Assembly: GCA_018333405.1 (NCBI GenBank)
Contig: JAGXSR010000156.1
Span: 1 to 5,004, forward strand
Direction of reading: 5' to 3'
Length of the DNA: 5,004 bases
Source of the DNA: Dethiobacter sp.
Lineage (GTDB): Bacteria > Bacillota > Dethiobacteria > DTU022
A program made the translations under genes and the position numbers. This document shows, piece after piece, positions 1-5,004 of the stretch. The notes beneath the pieces were generated by a model. It was given only the letters and a program-made list of their open reading frames with translations. It was not told where the DNA came from and did not search any database. How positions within the stretch are numbered: position 1 is the stretch's first letter; each line of letters begins with the position of its first letter.

Positions 1-265
1 CTTAAAACTCATTGTCCGCCAGCCACTGGTGGCTACGGCAACCTTAGATCGGTTTGATATTGTCGCCAAGGTAGAGGGCGGCGGCTTTTCCGGGCAGGCC
101 GGCGCGCTTCGTCACGGCATCGCCAGGGCACTGCTTCAGGCTGACGGAGAATACCGTCTTGTTTTGAAAAAAAGCGGATACTTAACCAGGGATCCGCGGA
201 TGAAAGAGCGCAAAAAATATGGTTTGAAAAAAGCGCGCCGTGCGCCGCAGTTTTCCAAGCGCTGA
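1..265 (+). CDS. rpsI: 30S ribosomal protein S9, C-terminal part (5' end outside window)
   Basis: Structural protein of the small ribosomal subunit; its basic C-terminal tail reaches toward the P-site tRNA. The frame is open from base 2 and ends at TGA 263-265, giving 87 residues, so roughly the first third of a normal ~130-residue S9 is missing. The visible part carries the S9 signatures: PLVATATLDRFDI, the glycine-rich GGGFSGQAGALRHGIARAL block, and the end DPRMKERKKYGLKKARRAPQ with the terminal SKR typical of bacterial S9. The GTG at 29 is an internal valine codon, not the start. In Firmicutes rpsI is normally the last cistron after rplM, which fits the strong terminator 50 bases downstream. 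Identification is very secure. Confidence 0.97.
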   Translation, partial: LKLIVRQPLVATATLDRFDIVAKVEGGGFSGQAGALRHGIARALLQADGEYRLVLKKSGYLTRDPRMKERKKYGLKKARRAPQFSKR

Positions 266-314
266 TTTAAGAGACTTCATTTCTATTTTCAGGAAAAAAA
301 CGAGAATCTAATCT

Positions 315-341
315 CCTGCCCCGTTTGTGGGCAGGTTTTTT
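315..341 (+). terminator. Rho-independent terminator after rpsI
   Basis: A perfect 7-bp GC-rich stem, CCTGCCC (315-321) with GGGCAGG (329-335), has a 7-base loop (322-328) and is followed at once by six T residues (336-341). It lies 50 bases after the rpsI stop codon and should end the ribosomal protein transcript. This separates that transcript from the downstream lipid gene, which has its own promoter. Confidence 0.92.
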
Positions 342-532
342 ATTTGCCTGCAGATTGGGATAATTTGGCCTGCGGCTTCTGGAAAACATAAAAAAAGGGA
401 GCAGAGAATATAAATGGAGCACCGGAGCCGATATAAGAAGGACTTAGCGTGATCATGGAAAGCTGCTGTAAAATCATGCCGGCTTGTTGTAAACAAGCGA
501 ATGGCAACTTATATTTCGGTAAATCTTAGCTG
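342..532. other. Intergenic region without a confident gene; two overlapping micro-ORFs on +
   Basis: AT-rich spacer between the rpsI terminator and the next promoter. No recognisable protein is encoded. Two tiny plus-strand frames are visible. One runs from ATG 414 to TGA 452 (12 residues, basic, GGGAG at 397-401). The other runs from GTG 449 to TAG 529 (26 residues), with AAGGA at 438-442 six bases before the GTG and its start overlapping the previous stop in a GTGA arrangement. The second peptide has two CC pairs in CCKIMPACCK. No good promoter precedes them; the best I can find is the weak TTGGCC (365-370), 16 bases, CATAAA (387-392). They may be chance, remnants of a gene or leader peptides. 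A minus-strand frame across 308-496 runs through the terminator and resembles nothing known. Confidence 0.4.
477..506 (+). repeat. Small imperfect stem-loop in the rpsI/GGGPS intergenic region
   Basis: GCTTGTT (482-488) pairs perfectly with AACAAGC (492-498) around a three-base GTA loop. An outer TGCC (477-480) can pair with GGCA (503-506) across an asymmetric bulge. No T-run follows, so it is not an intrinsic terminator. It lies inside the 449-529 micro-ORF and upstream of the 533-561 promoter. It could be an operator-like dyad or chance; I do not recognise a riboswitch class. Confidence 0.3.
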
Positions 533-561
533 TTGATAAAGTGGGAAGAGTGTTTTATAAT
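533..561 (+). promoter_or_regulatory. SigA-type promoter for the prenylglyceryl-phosphate synthase gene
   Basis: The -35 box TTGATA (533-538) and a perfect -10 box TATAAT (556-561) are separated by exactly 17 bases in an AT-rich setting. Predicted transcription start is near 567-569, giving a leader of about 40 bases before the GTG at 609. There is no room for a large riboswitch. The near-consensus sequence predicts steady housekeeping expression. Confidence 0.85.
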
Positions 562-608
562 TTTAGTTAAGGCGATTAACATTAAATAAATTAAAAGGTT
601 CTGAATCA

Positions 609-1343
609 GTGAAAGTTAAAAAGTACTTGGATAATAAATTAAGTCAGGGAGCGGTGCATGTCACCCTGATTGATCCCTCCCGCCAGGAGCCAGAGGTGGC
701 CGGCCGGCTAGCGGAGACTGCCCAGGAAGTCGGCAGCGACCTGATCTTTGTCGGCGGCTCCGCCGGCATGACTCAATATACCCTGATGGGAACAGTGGAT
801 ATGGTCAAACGGCGGGCCACTATCCCGGTACTCTTTTTTCCATCAGGAACTGAATCCCTAAGCTTAAATCTGGACGCTTTTTTATTTTTAAGTATGCTTA
901 ATTCCGGTAATACCCAGTTTGTCAGCGGCGCCCATGCCAAAATCGCTCTGGTGCTGAAGCGTCTGGAAATGGAAATCATCTCTGCGGGTTATATTATGAT
1001 TGAACCAGGAATGAAAATCGGCGAGTTAGGTGAGGCGGATCTGGTATCCCGGGATAATTTCTGGAAAGCGATCGGCTACGCCCTGGCTGCCGAATATATG
1101 GGCATGAATTATGTTTATCTGGAGGCAGGCAGCGGCGCTGCACAACCTGTGCCTGCCGGGATGATCCGCGCGGTCAAACGGGAAATTTCTATTCCGCTGA
1201 TCGTGGGCGGCGGTATCCGCACCGCCATCGACGCCCGCCGGGTGCGTCAAGCCGGCGCCGATATTATTGTGACCGGTACAATCATTGAAAACGCGGGCTA
1301 CCGCGAGCGCCTGCGCTCTATTTTGAGCGCTTTGAAAGAATAG
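609..1343 (+). CDS. Geranylgeranylglyceryl/heptaprenylglyceryl phosphate synthase family protein (group II, archaeal-like)
   Basis: TIM-barrel prenyltransferase predicted to join a polyprenyl diphosphate to sn-glycerol 1-phosphate through an ether bond, in the cytosol or at the membrane surface. At 244 residues it is full length. Visible landmarks are HVTLIDPSRQ (17-26), FVGGSAG (47-53, phosphate loop), PVLFFPSG (73-80), MLNSGN (96-101), GYIMIEPG (127-134), YLEAGSGA (170-177), LIVGGGIRT (197-205) and IIVTGTI (219-225). The YLEAGSG form matches group II enzymes of archaea and Bacteroidetes; the Bacillus PcrB type (group I) has EYSG here. Start is GTG at 609, preceded by AAAAGG (593-598) ten bases upstream and by a strong promoter. 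The downstream hydrolase is 119 bases away. The prenyl chain length used cannot be read from the sequence. The bacterial gene is often called pcrB, but the subgroup differs. Confidence 0.9.
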   Translation: MKVKKYLDNKLSQGAVHVTLIDPSRQEPEVAGRLAETAQEVGSDLIFVGGSAGMTQYTLMGTVDMVKRRATIPVLFFPSGTESLSLNLDAFLFLSMLNSGNTQFVSGAHAKIALVLKRLEMEIISAGYIMIEPGMKIGELGEADLVSRDNFWKAIGYALAAEYMGMNYVYLEAGSGAAQPVPAGMIRAVKREISIPLIVGGGIRTAIDARRVRQAGADIIVTGTIIENAGYRERLRSILSALKE

Positions 1344-1462
1344 CGAGCGTAAGGAGAGCGCAGCATAATGAACAGCAGAGCTTAAACGGGTCTCAGTTTA
1401 TTTGTAAATGGCTGCACCCGGGCTATTGAGGCAAGTATTAAATCGATACAGGAGAATGGATT

Positions 1463-2020
1463 ATGGAAAAATTTCTACCCAATCAGGAGAACAGCGCCCT
1501 GCTGATTATAGATGTTCAAGAAAGACTCGCTGCCGCAATGAAGGTTATGGTAAAAGCGGCGGTGATCAAAAACTGCTTGCATCTGATTGAGCTTTCAAAA
1601 ATGCTCAATATACCGGTAATTTTAACTGAACAATATCCCAAAGGGCTCGGTCCGACAGTGGCTGAGATCAAGGACGCGCTGCCGGAATATCTGCCTCTGG
1701 AGAAACTCGCCTTTAACTGTTGTCATGAGTCGAAATTTACATATGAGCTGAAAAAGCTCCGCAAAAAAAATATCCTGCTCGCCGGAATGGAAACCCACAT
1801 CTGTGTGCTGCAGACATGTCTAGGGCTTTTGCAGGACGACTACAATGTTCATCTGGCCAGTGATGCGGTATGTTCCAGGACAAAAGAAAACTGGGTAACG
1901 GGTGTTGAATTTATGCGTGACGCAGGTGCGGTGATCACAAGCACCGAGACATTTATGTTTCAATTGCTTAATGTTGCCGGTACGGAGCAATTCAAGGCTA
2001 TGTCCAAGAGGATCAAGTAG
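1463..2020 (+). CDS. Isochorismatase-family cysteine hydrolase
   Basis: Member of the isochorismatase/nicotinamidase-like alpha/beta hydrolase superfamily, cytosolic; the exact substrate cannot be assigned. The 185-residue length is normal for a single-domain member. The superfamily triad is visible: Asp17 in LLIIDVQ, Lys81 in LEKLAF and Cys114 in GMETHICV, the last preceded by the usual cis-peptide region (GMET, 108-111). TEQYPKGLG (55-63) and the LASDAVCSR segment (131-139) resemble the ISOC1/ISOC2-like branch rather than true isochorismatases, which often carry a carrier-protein domain, or typical nicotinamidases. ATG 1463 has AGGAG (1450-1454) eight bases upstream. No convincing promoter lies in 1344-1462, so it may be cotranscribed with the upstream synthase. 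Its TAG stop directly abuts a hairpin array, and the last residues (KAMSKRIK) may have been set by that insertion. Confidence 0.88.
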   Translation: MEKFLPNQENSALLIIDVQERLAAAMKVMVKAAVIKNCLHLIELSKMLNIPVILTEQYPKGLGPTVAEIKDALPEYLPLEKLAFNCCHESKFTYELKKLRKKNILLAGMETHICVLQTCLGLLQDDYNVHLASDAVCSRTKENWVTGVEFMRDAGAVITSTETFMFQLLNVAGTEQFKAMSKRIK

Positions 2021-2153
2021 GGGCGACCCGGTGGGTCGCCCTTGTGCTAGGCGACCCGGTGGGTCGCCCTTGTGCTAGGCGACCCGGTGGGTCGCCCTTG
2101 TGCTAGGCGACCCGGTGGGTCGCCCTTGTGCTAGGCGACCCGGTGGGTCGCCC
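2021..2153. repeat. Tandem array of five identical 28-bp hairpin repeats
   Basis: Units begin at 2022, 2050, 2078, 2106 and 2134. Each holds a 20-base core, GGCGACCCGGTGGGTCGCCC, followed in the first four copies by the 8-base spacer TTGTGCTA. Each core is a perfect 8-bp inverted repeat (GGCGACCC with GGGTCGCC) around a GGT loop; the first copy gains one more pair from G2021. All copies are identical, which suggests recent slippage or unequal crossing-over, or strong homogenisation. No T-run follows any hairpin, so these are not canonical terminators, though they could stall polymerase or protect the 3' end of the upstream mRNA. GTAGGGGCGACC-type hairpins recur between genes in several Clostridia as far as I recall; this was not checked here. 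The array starts on the base after the upstream stop codon. Confidence 0.93.
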
Positions 2154-2156
2154 TAT

Positions 2157-2198
2157 CACAGGGGGACGGTTACAACCCAATACAACCGTCCCCCTGTG
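2157..2198. repeat. Perfect 15-bp inverted repeat (REP/MITE-like hairpin)
   Basis: CACAGGGGGACGGTT (2157-2171) is the exact reverse complement of AACCGTCCCCCTGTG (2184-2198), leaving a 12-base loop. A 7-base direct repeat, TACAACC (2171-2177 and 2181-2187), spans the loop. The element lies directly after the 28-bp array and abuts the TGA stop (2201-2199) of the minus-strand MOSC-MogA gene. Either strand would give a very stable hairpin, but without a T-tract. It could limit read-through between the convergent genes or protect mRNA ends. The ACAGGGGGACGGTT-type arm resembles short repeats linked to IS200/REP-associated transposases in Firmicutes; that resemblance is from memory, and no transposase gene is present. 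Confidence 0.88.
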
Positions 2199-3110
2199 TC
2201 AGGCGCATTCGCCGCCCCGTCCGGTCAGTATTTCCAGGGCGTGCTCCAAAACAGGCGCCAGCACATTCAGGCATTCACGCACAGCCTTGGGGCTGCCGGG
2301 CAGGTTGACGATCAGGGTGCGGCCGCAAATACCGGCTACGCCCCTGGAGAGCATCGCTTTTGCTGTAACCGCCGATGTTTCCCGGCGTATCGCCTCAGCA
2401 ATCCCCGGGACCAGGCGGTCCACTACCTTCAATGTGGCCTCGGGGGTAACATCTCTGGGGGAGAGGCCTGTGCCCCCGGTGGTGAAGATAGCATCCAATC
2501 CTTCTTCCACCATATTTTTCATAGCGGCAATCAGGACTTCCTGATCGTCGGGCGCTACTTTATAGCTGACCAGATCACCCCAGGGGGCCAAAACTTCACC
2601 GGCGGCAGGGCCGCTTAAGTCCTCCCTTTCTCCGGCGGCGCCCTTGTCGCTGGCGGTGATCACGCCAAAATTATACGCGGGGCGGACCTCCAGAATGTCT
2701 CCCATATTTACCGGGCCACCCCGCAGCACTTCTGCGAAAATTCCCTCACGCGGCATAACGCAGTCGCCGGCCTGGTCATAGATCGCGCAGCGGTTGTGGC
2801 ATTCCTTTCCGATTTGAGTCACTCGCAACATTGCTCCCGGCCCTATTTTCAGCCGGACACCCACAGGCAGGTCAAGCAGCTTGATTCCGGTGGTGGTCAG
2901 ATTTTCGGCAAAGTCTCCGGGGCCAACCTTAAGTCCCATGGCTACCATCTTCTCTATACTTTCCATGGCCAGCAGGCTTACCTGCCGGTGGTTGAACCCG
3001 GCGTGGGCGTCTCCCTCCAGGCCCAGACCCGGCAATAGATACCCACGCGCTATATTTTTCTTCCGCTCTCCCTTGTTGGCGCTGCTGCATACGGCGTATA
3101 TTTTTCCCAT
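2199..3110 (-). CDS. MOSC domain-MogA fusion, molybdenum cofactor biosynthesis
   Basis: Two-domain cytosolic protein of 303 residues. Residues ~1-144 form a MOSC domain: GLGLEGDAHAG (28-38), HRQVSLL (41-47), GDFAENLTTTG (65-75), LRVTQIGKECHNRC (95-108) and the closing GDILEVRP. MOSC domains bind or transfer Moco or sulfur. Residues ~147-303 form a MogA/MoaB-type domain that adenylylates molybdopterin. It has GVITASDKG (149-157), VAPDD (185-189), TTGGTGLSPRDVTPEAT (210-226) and NLPGSPKA (269-276). Asp188 and Asp220 match the E. coli MogA Asp49 and Asp82 positions. The ATG at 3110 has GGAGG (3122-3118) seven bases upstream, inside the end of the preceding gene. It starts two bases after the moaC stop, so it is the last gene of a coupled moa operon. 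The stop touches a 15-bp inverted repeat. Confidence 0.92.
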   Translation of the reverse strand: MGKIYAVCSSANKGERKKNIARGYLLPGLGLEGDAHAGFNHRQVSLLAMESIEKMVAMGLKVGPGDFAENLTTTGIKLLDLPVGVRLKIGPGAMLRVTQIGKECHNRCAIYDQAGDCVMPREGIFAEVLRGGPVNMGDILEVRPAYNFGVITASDKGAAGEREDLSGPAAGEVLAPWGDLVSYKVAPDDQEVLIAAMKNMVEEGLDAIFTTGGTGLSPRDVTPEATLKVVDRLVPGIAEAIRRETSAVTAKAMLSRGVAGICGRTLIVNLPGSPKAVRECLNVLAPVLEHALEILTGRGGECA

Positions 3111-3112
3111 AA

Positions 3113-4108
3113 TTATTCCTCCCAGCGATAATGCCCGGAGCGTCCCCCTTTTTTTTCAATCAAGCGGATATTGCGGATGACCATTGATTTATCTAGCGCC
3201 TTACACATGTCGTAGATCGTTAAAGCGGCTATGCTTACTCCGGTCAGCGCTTCCATCTCCGCGCCGGTCTTGCCGCTTAAGTTCACGCGCACCCCGATTT
3301 CAATTTTGCTTTCCCTGCCCTCTGACGGCGTAAACTCCACCTCTACCCCGGAGATGAACAAAGGGTGAGCCATAGGCACCAGCCGTCCCGTTTCTTTAAC
3401 CGCCATGATCGCCGCTACCTGTGCTACACCCAGCACATCGCCCTTAGCCAGTTTCCCTTCCAACACCCGGGCCAGAGTCTCGCGGTTCATCACTATTTCA
3501 CCCCGGGCGTAAGCCTCCCTTTCGGTTTCTTCCTTGCCGGAGAGATCCACCATGCGCGGCCTGCCTGATCGGTCAAAATGAGTGAATTCACCGGGCCTAC
3601 CAATGCCGGCCGGCGTAAAAAAACGTTCAACGATAAATTGGGCCAGACTTTTGGCATCCTCCAGGTTAAATATCGGGACAGGCGCCTCCAGGTCGGCCAC
3701 GTCAGTCACCACGGCTATAAGCAGTTCAGGTAATAGCGCCTTCCGGTTAACTGCGCTCCGAACCACTTCGATTTTTGGATTATCGCTATTTTTCTGTCCC
3801 TCCACCAGCACCAAATCCAGATCTTTAAGCCTCTGCAGCGCCGCAGAGATTCCTCCGAGTTCCCGGTCGGCGCCGATCAGGATATACTTTTCCGCCGTGG
3901 TCATCCCGGTGATCGCTGCTCCGGCCTGAGCGAAACGCCAGGTATCTTTTCCCGGCAAATCAAGGTTGTAGTGATGGATTTCCCCTTTTAAGGCGGCCAC
4001 CTTTAAGCCGCGGCTGGTCAGCTCGGGCAAGAGCTTTTCTAATATTGTGGTTTTCCCAGTGCCCGACTGGGCGGAAACAAAATTAATCGTTACGGGTGTT
4101 TTCCCCAA
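3113..4108 (-). CDS. moaC: MobB-MoaC fusion: GTP-binding adaptor plus cyclic pyranopterin monophosphate synthase
   Basis: A 331-residue fusion. Residues ~5-165 are MobB, the P-loop adaptor for guanine-dinucleotide Moco formation: P-loop SAQSGTGKTT (12-21), KGEIHHYNLDLPGKDTWR (41-58), AGAAITG (62-68), DLVLVEGQK (98-106) and PKIEVVR (111-117). The first glycine of the usual GxxxxGKT is Ala13. After a short linker, residues ~174-331 are a complete MoaC, which with MoaA makes cyclic pyranopterin monophosphate from GTP: FTHFDRSGRPRMVDLSGK (175-192), KGDV (Lys222), PMAHPL (His248), TGAEMEAL (281-288) and IYDMCK (Asp300, Lys303). These match E. coli MoaC Lys51, His77, Asp128 and Lys131. The common Cys before the active His is Ala247. 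Start is TTG at 4108, four bases after moaA, set by a strong AGGAGGT. The gene ends TAA, two bases before the next start. Both domains look intact. Confidence 0.92.
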   Translation of the reverse strand: MGKTPVTINFVSAQSGTGKTTILEKLLPELTSRGLKVAALKGEIHHYNLDLPGKDTWRFAQAGAAITGMTTAEKYILIGADRELGGISAALQRLKDLDLVLVEGQKNSDNPKIEVVRSAVNRKALLPELLIAVVTDVADLEAPVPIFNLEDAKSLAQFIVERFFTPAGIGRPGEFTHFDRSGRPRMVDLSGKEETEREAYARGEIVMNRETLARVLEGKLAKGDVLGVAQVAAIMAVKETGRLVPMAHPLFISGVEVEFTPSEGRESKIEIGVRVNLSGKTGAEMEALTGVSIAALTIYDMCKALDKSMVIRNIRLIEKKGGRSGHYRWEE

Positions 4109-4112
4109 ACAA

Positions 4113-5004
4113 TCAACCTCCTGTCTTCGACATTGATCGCATTGCGCCCGGGATGAGCAAACTGCTTTGACGACCGGAGCGCATATGGTGTTCCCGCGGT
4201 TTCAAGAGCAGTGCTTCTTCCATCAGCACCTTTAGCGCGTCCAAGCTGCCCAGAGCCGGCCGGACAGAGTATTCATCCTGCCAGTAGAGGCAGGTTTTCA
4301 GTTTTCCCTCCGCTGTCAGGCGCAGGCGGTTGCAGGAACGGCAAAAGTGATCACTTACAGGATGAATCAGGCCTACGCTGCCTATACCCCCCGGCACGGT
4401 ATAGACTTGAGCCGGGCCGGCGCCGCCGGGCGCCTTAGCCGGCGTCAGCGGTAACCTCGCTTTCTCCGCCGCCTCGCGCACAAAGCTTAAAGGCAGGTAG
4501 CGTGTCCGGTATTCCCGGCCATGATCGCCAATCGGCATATATTCAATGAACCGAACATGAACCGGTTTGCGGGCTGTCAACTCTAAAAAGGCCGGCACCT
4601 CCAAATGGTTCAGCCCTTTCATCAGAACGGTATTTATCTTTAACGGGGTCAGTCCCACCTGCAAGGCCGCTTCAATGCCCTCCAGGACCTGGCTCAGTTC
4701 GCCGACACGGGTAATTTTATTATAGGTTAAAGGGTCCAGGGAATCGAGGCTTATGTTGACCCGCATCAAACCTGCCTTTTTCAATTGGTCTGCGTAACGG
4801 GGCAGCAATATTCCATTGGTGGTCATGGACAGATCCCGGATTCCCGGGATCTGTGAAATAGCGCTCACCAAGGCGGCCAGGTCTTTGCGCACCAGCGGCT
4901 CGCCACCGGTGAGACGGATCTTGCAGAGGCCTGACAATACCCCCGCTTCCACCACCTGCCGTATCTCTTCAAAAGTAAGGATTTCCCGGTGCGGGATCTT
5001 TTTT
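4113..5004 (-). CDS. moaA: GTP 3',8-cyclase MoaA, C-terminal part (5' end outside window)
   Basis: Radical SAM enzyme that performs the first step of Moco synthesis, rearranging GTP to the substrate of MoaC. The frame is open to the window edge (first full codon at 5003), giving 296 residues. About 40 N-terminal residues are missing, including the CxxxCxxC that binds the SAM cluster. Visible parts, counted from the edge: ILTFEEI (8-14), RLTGGEPLVRKDL (30-42), SMTTNG (59-64), VNISLDSLD (82-90), VRFIEYMPIG (150-159), the second-cluster motif C-x2-C-x13-C (Cys221, Cys224, Cys238) in FCRSCNRLRLT, and the conserved C-terminal Gly-Gly. An internal GTG at 4955 could look like a start, but the conserved ILTFEEI upstream shows translation begins further out. 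It is the first visible gene of the moaA/mobB-moaC/MOSC-mog operon; the operon promoter must lie beyond the window. Confidence 0.97.
   Translation of the reverse strand, partial: KKIPHREILTFEEIRQVVEAGVLSGLCKIRLTGGEPLVRKDLAALVSAISQIPGIRDLSMTTNGILLPRYADQLKKAGLMRVNISLDSLDPLTYNKITRVGELSQVLEGIEAALQVGLTPLKINTVLMKGLNHLEVPAFLELTARKPVHVRFIEYMPIGDHGREYRTRYLPLSFVREAAEKARLPLTPAKAPGGAGPAQVYTVPGGIGSVGLIHPVSDHFCRSCNRLRLTAEGKLKTCLYWQDEYSVRPALGSLDALKVLMEEALLLKPREHHMRSGRQSSLLIPGAMRSMSKTGG
4116..4122 (-). promoter_or_regulatory. Strong ribosome binding site fixing the TTG start of mobB-moaC
   Basis: On the minus strand AGGAGGT (4122-4116) lies inside the last codons of moaA and seven bases before the TTG at 4108-4106. 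MobB homology (VTINFVSAQSGTGKT) begins within a few residues of this TTG and no ATG or GTG lies suitably placed, so the Shine-Dalgarno site decides the start. The four-base intergenic gap implies translational coupling with moaA. Confidence 0.85.

Noticed and set aside
308..496. Minus-strand 62-residue frame opposite the rpsI terminator
   Set aside because: It spans the terminator hairpin, lacks a recognisable domain, and its start region has no clear ribosome binding site.
342..532. Riboswitch upstream of the lipid gene
   Set aside because: The only structure is a small stem-loop at 477-506, and the strong promoter lies downstream of it, so it would not be in the main transcript. No known riboswitch core is recognisable.
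1344..1462. Small gene or promoter between the synthase and the hydrolase
   Set aside because: Only a five-codon frame (ATG 1368 to TAA 1385, with GGAG upstream) and weak promoter-like boxes (TTGTAA 1402, TATTGA 1424) are visible; neither is convincing.
2021..2153. CRISPR array
   Set aside because: The repeats are separated by an identical 8-base spacer, with no unique spacers and no cas genes; the period is a constant 28 bases. It is a simple tandem hairpin array.
2157..2198. Classical bidirectional intrinsic terminator
   Set aside because: The stem is strong but no T-run follows on either strand, so the canonical terminator signature is missing. It is kept only as a repeat with possible barrier function.
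2100..2618. Plus-strand coding frames running through the repeats into the MOSC-MogA gene
   Set aside because: They owe their openness to the GC-rich tandem repeat and to being antisense to a clearly conserved gene; the translations match no family and are repeat-derived.
4953..4955. GTG as the true start of moaA
   Set aside because: Conserved MoaA sequence (ILTFEEI) continues upstream in frame to the window edge, and the N-terminal cluster-binding cysteines would be missing, so the gene is truncated by the window rather than starting here.

Overview
The window looks like a piece of a Gram-positive, Clostridia-type chromosome, probably an anaerobe of the Desulfotomaculum/Pelotomaculum kind. 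That placement is an inference from gene content, strong AGGAGG-type ribosome binding sites, use of GTG and TTG starts, a near-consensus SigA promoter, and the style of the intergenic hairpin repeats. No phylogenetic marker here is decisive.

Layout. Bases 1-265 (+) are the 3' end of rpsI (ribosomal protein S9), closed by a clear intrinsic terminator at 315-341. A 267-base gap (342-608) holds no confident gene. It contains two overlapping micro-ORFs, a small stem-loop and, at its end, a textbook promoter (TTGATA-17-TATAAT, 533-561). That promoter drives a prenylglyceryl-phosphate synthase (609-1343, +) of the archaeal-like group II type, followed by an isochorismatase-fold cysteine hydrolase (1463-2020, +). 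Next is a convergent junction packed with structured repeats: five identical 28-bp hairpin units (2021-2153) and then a perfect 15-bp inverted repeat (2157-2198). The minus strand carries a tightly packed molybdenum cofactor (Moco) operon. Read 5'->3' it is moaA (truncated by the window edge, 5004-4113), a MobB-MoaC fusion (4108-3113) and a MOSC-MogA fusion (3110-2199).

How the genes work together. MoaA and MoaC convert GTP to cyclic pyranopterin monophosphate. MogA adenylylates molybdopterin before metal insertion. MobB is the GTP-binding adaptor for dinucleotide cofactor formation. MOSC domains bind or move Moco or sulfur. Three cistrons therefore supply five Moco functions, two pairs of them as fusions, with gaps of 4 and 2 bases that imply coupled translation. 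The prenylglyceryl-phosphate synthase points to an ether-type or polyprenyl-glycerol lipid in a bacterium. No functional link to the Moco operon is visible.

The least ordinary items are the two Moco fusions (MobB-MoaC more so than MOSC-MogA), the archaeal-type lipid enzyme, and the repeats whose edges coincide with the stop codons of both convergent genes. I did not find convincing evidence of an entirely new multi-gene system.
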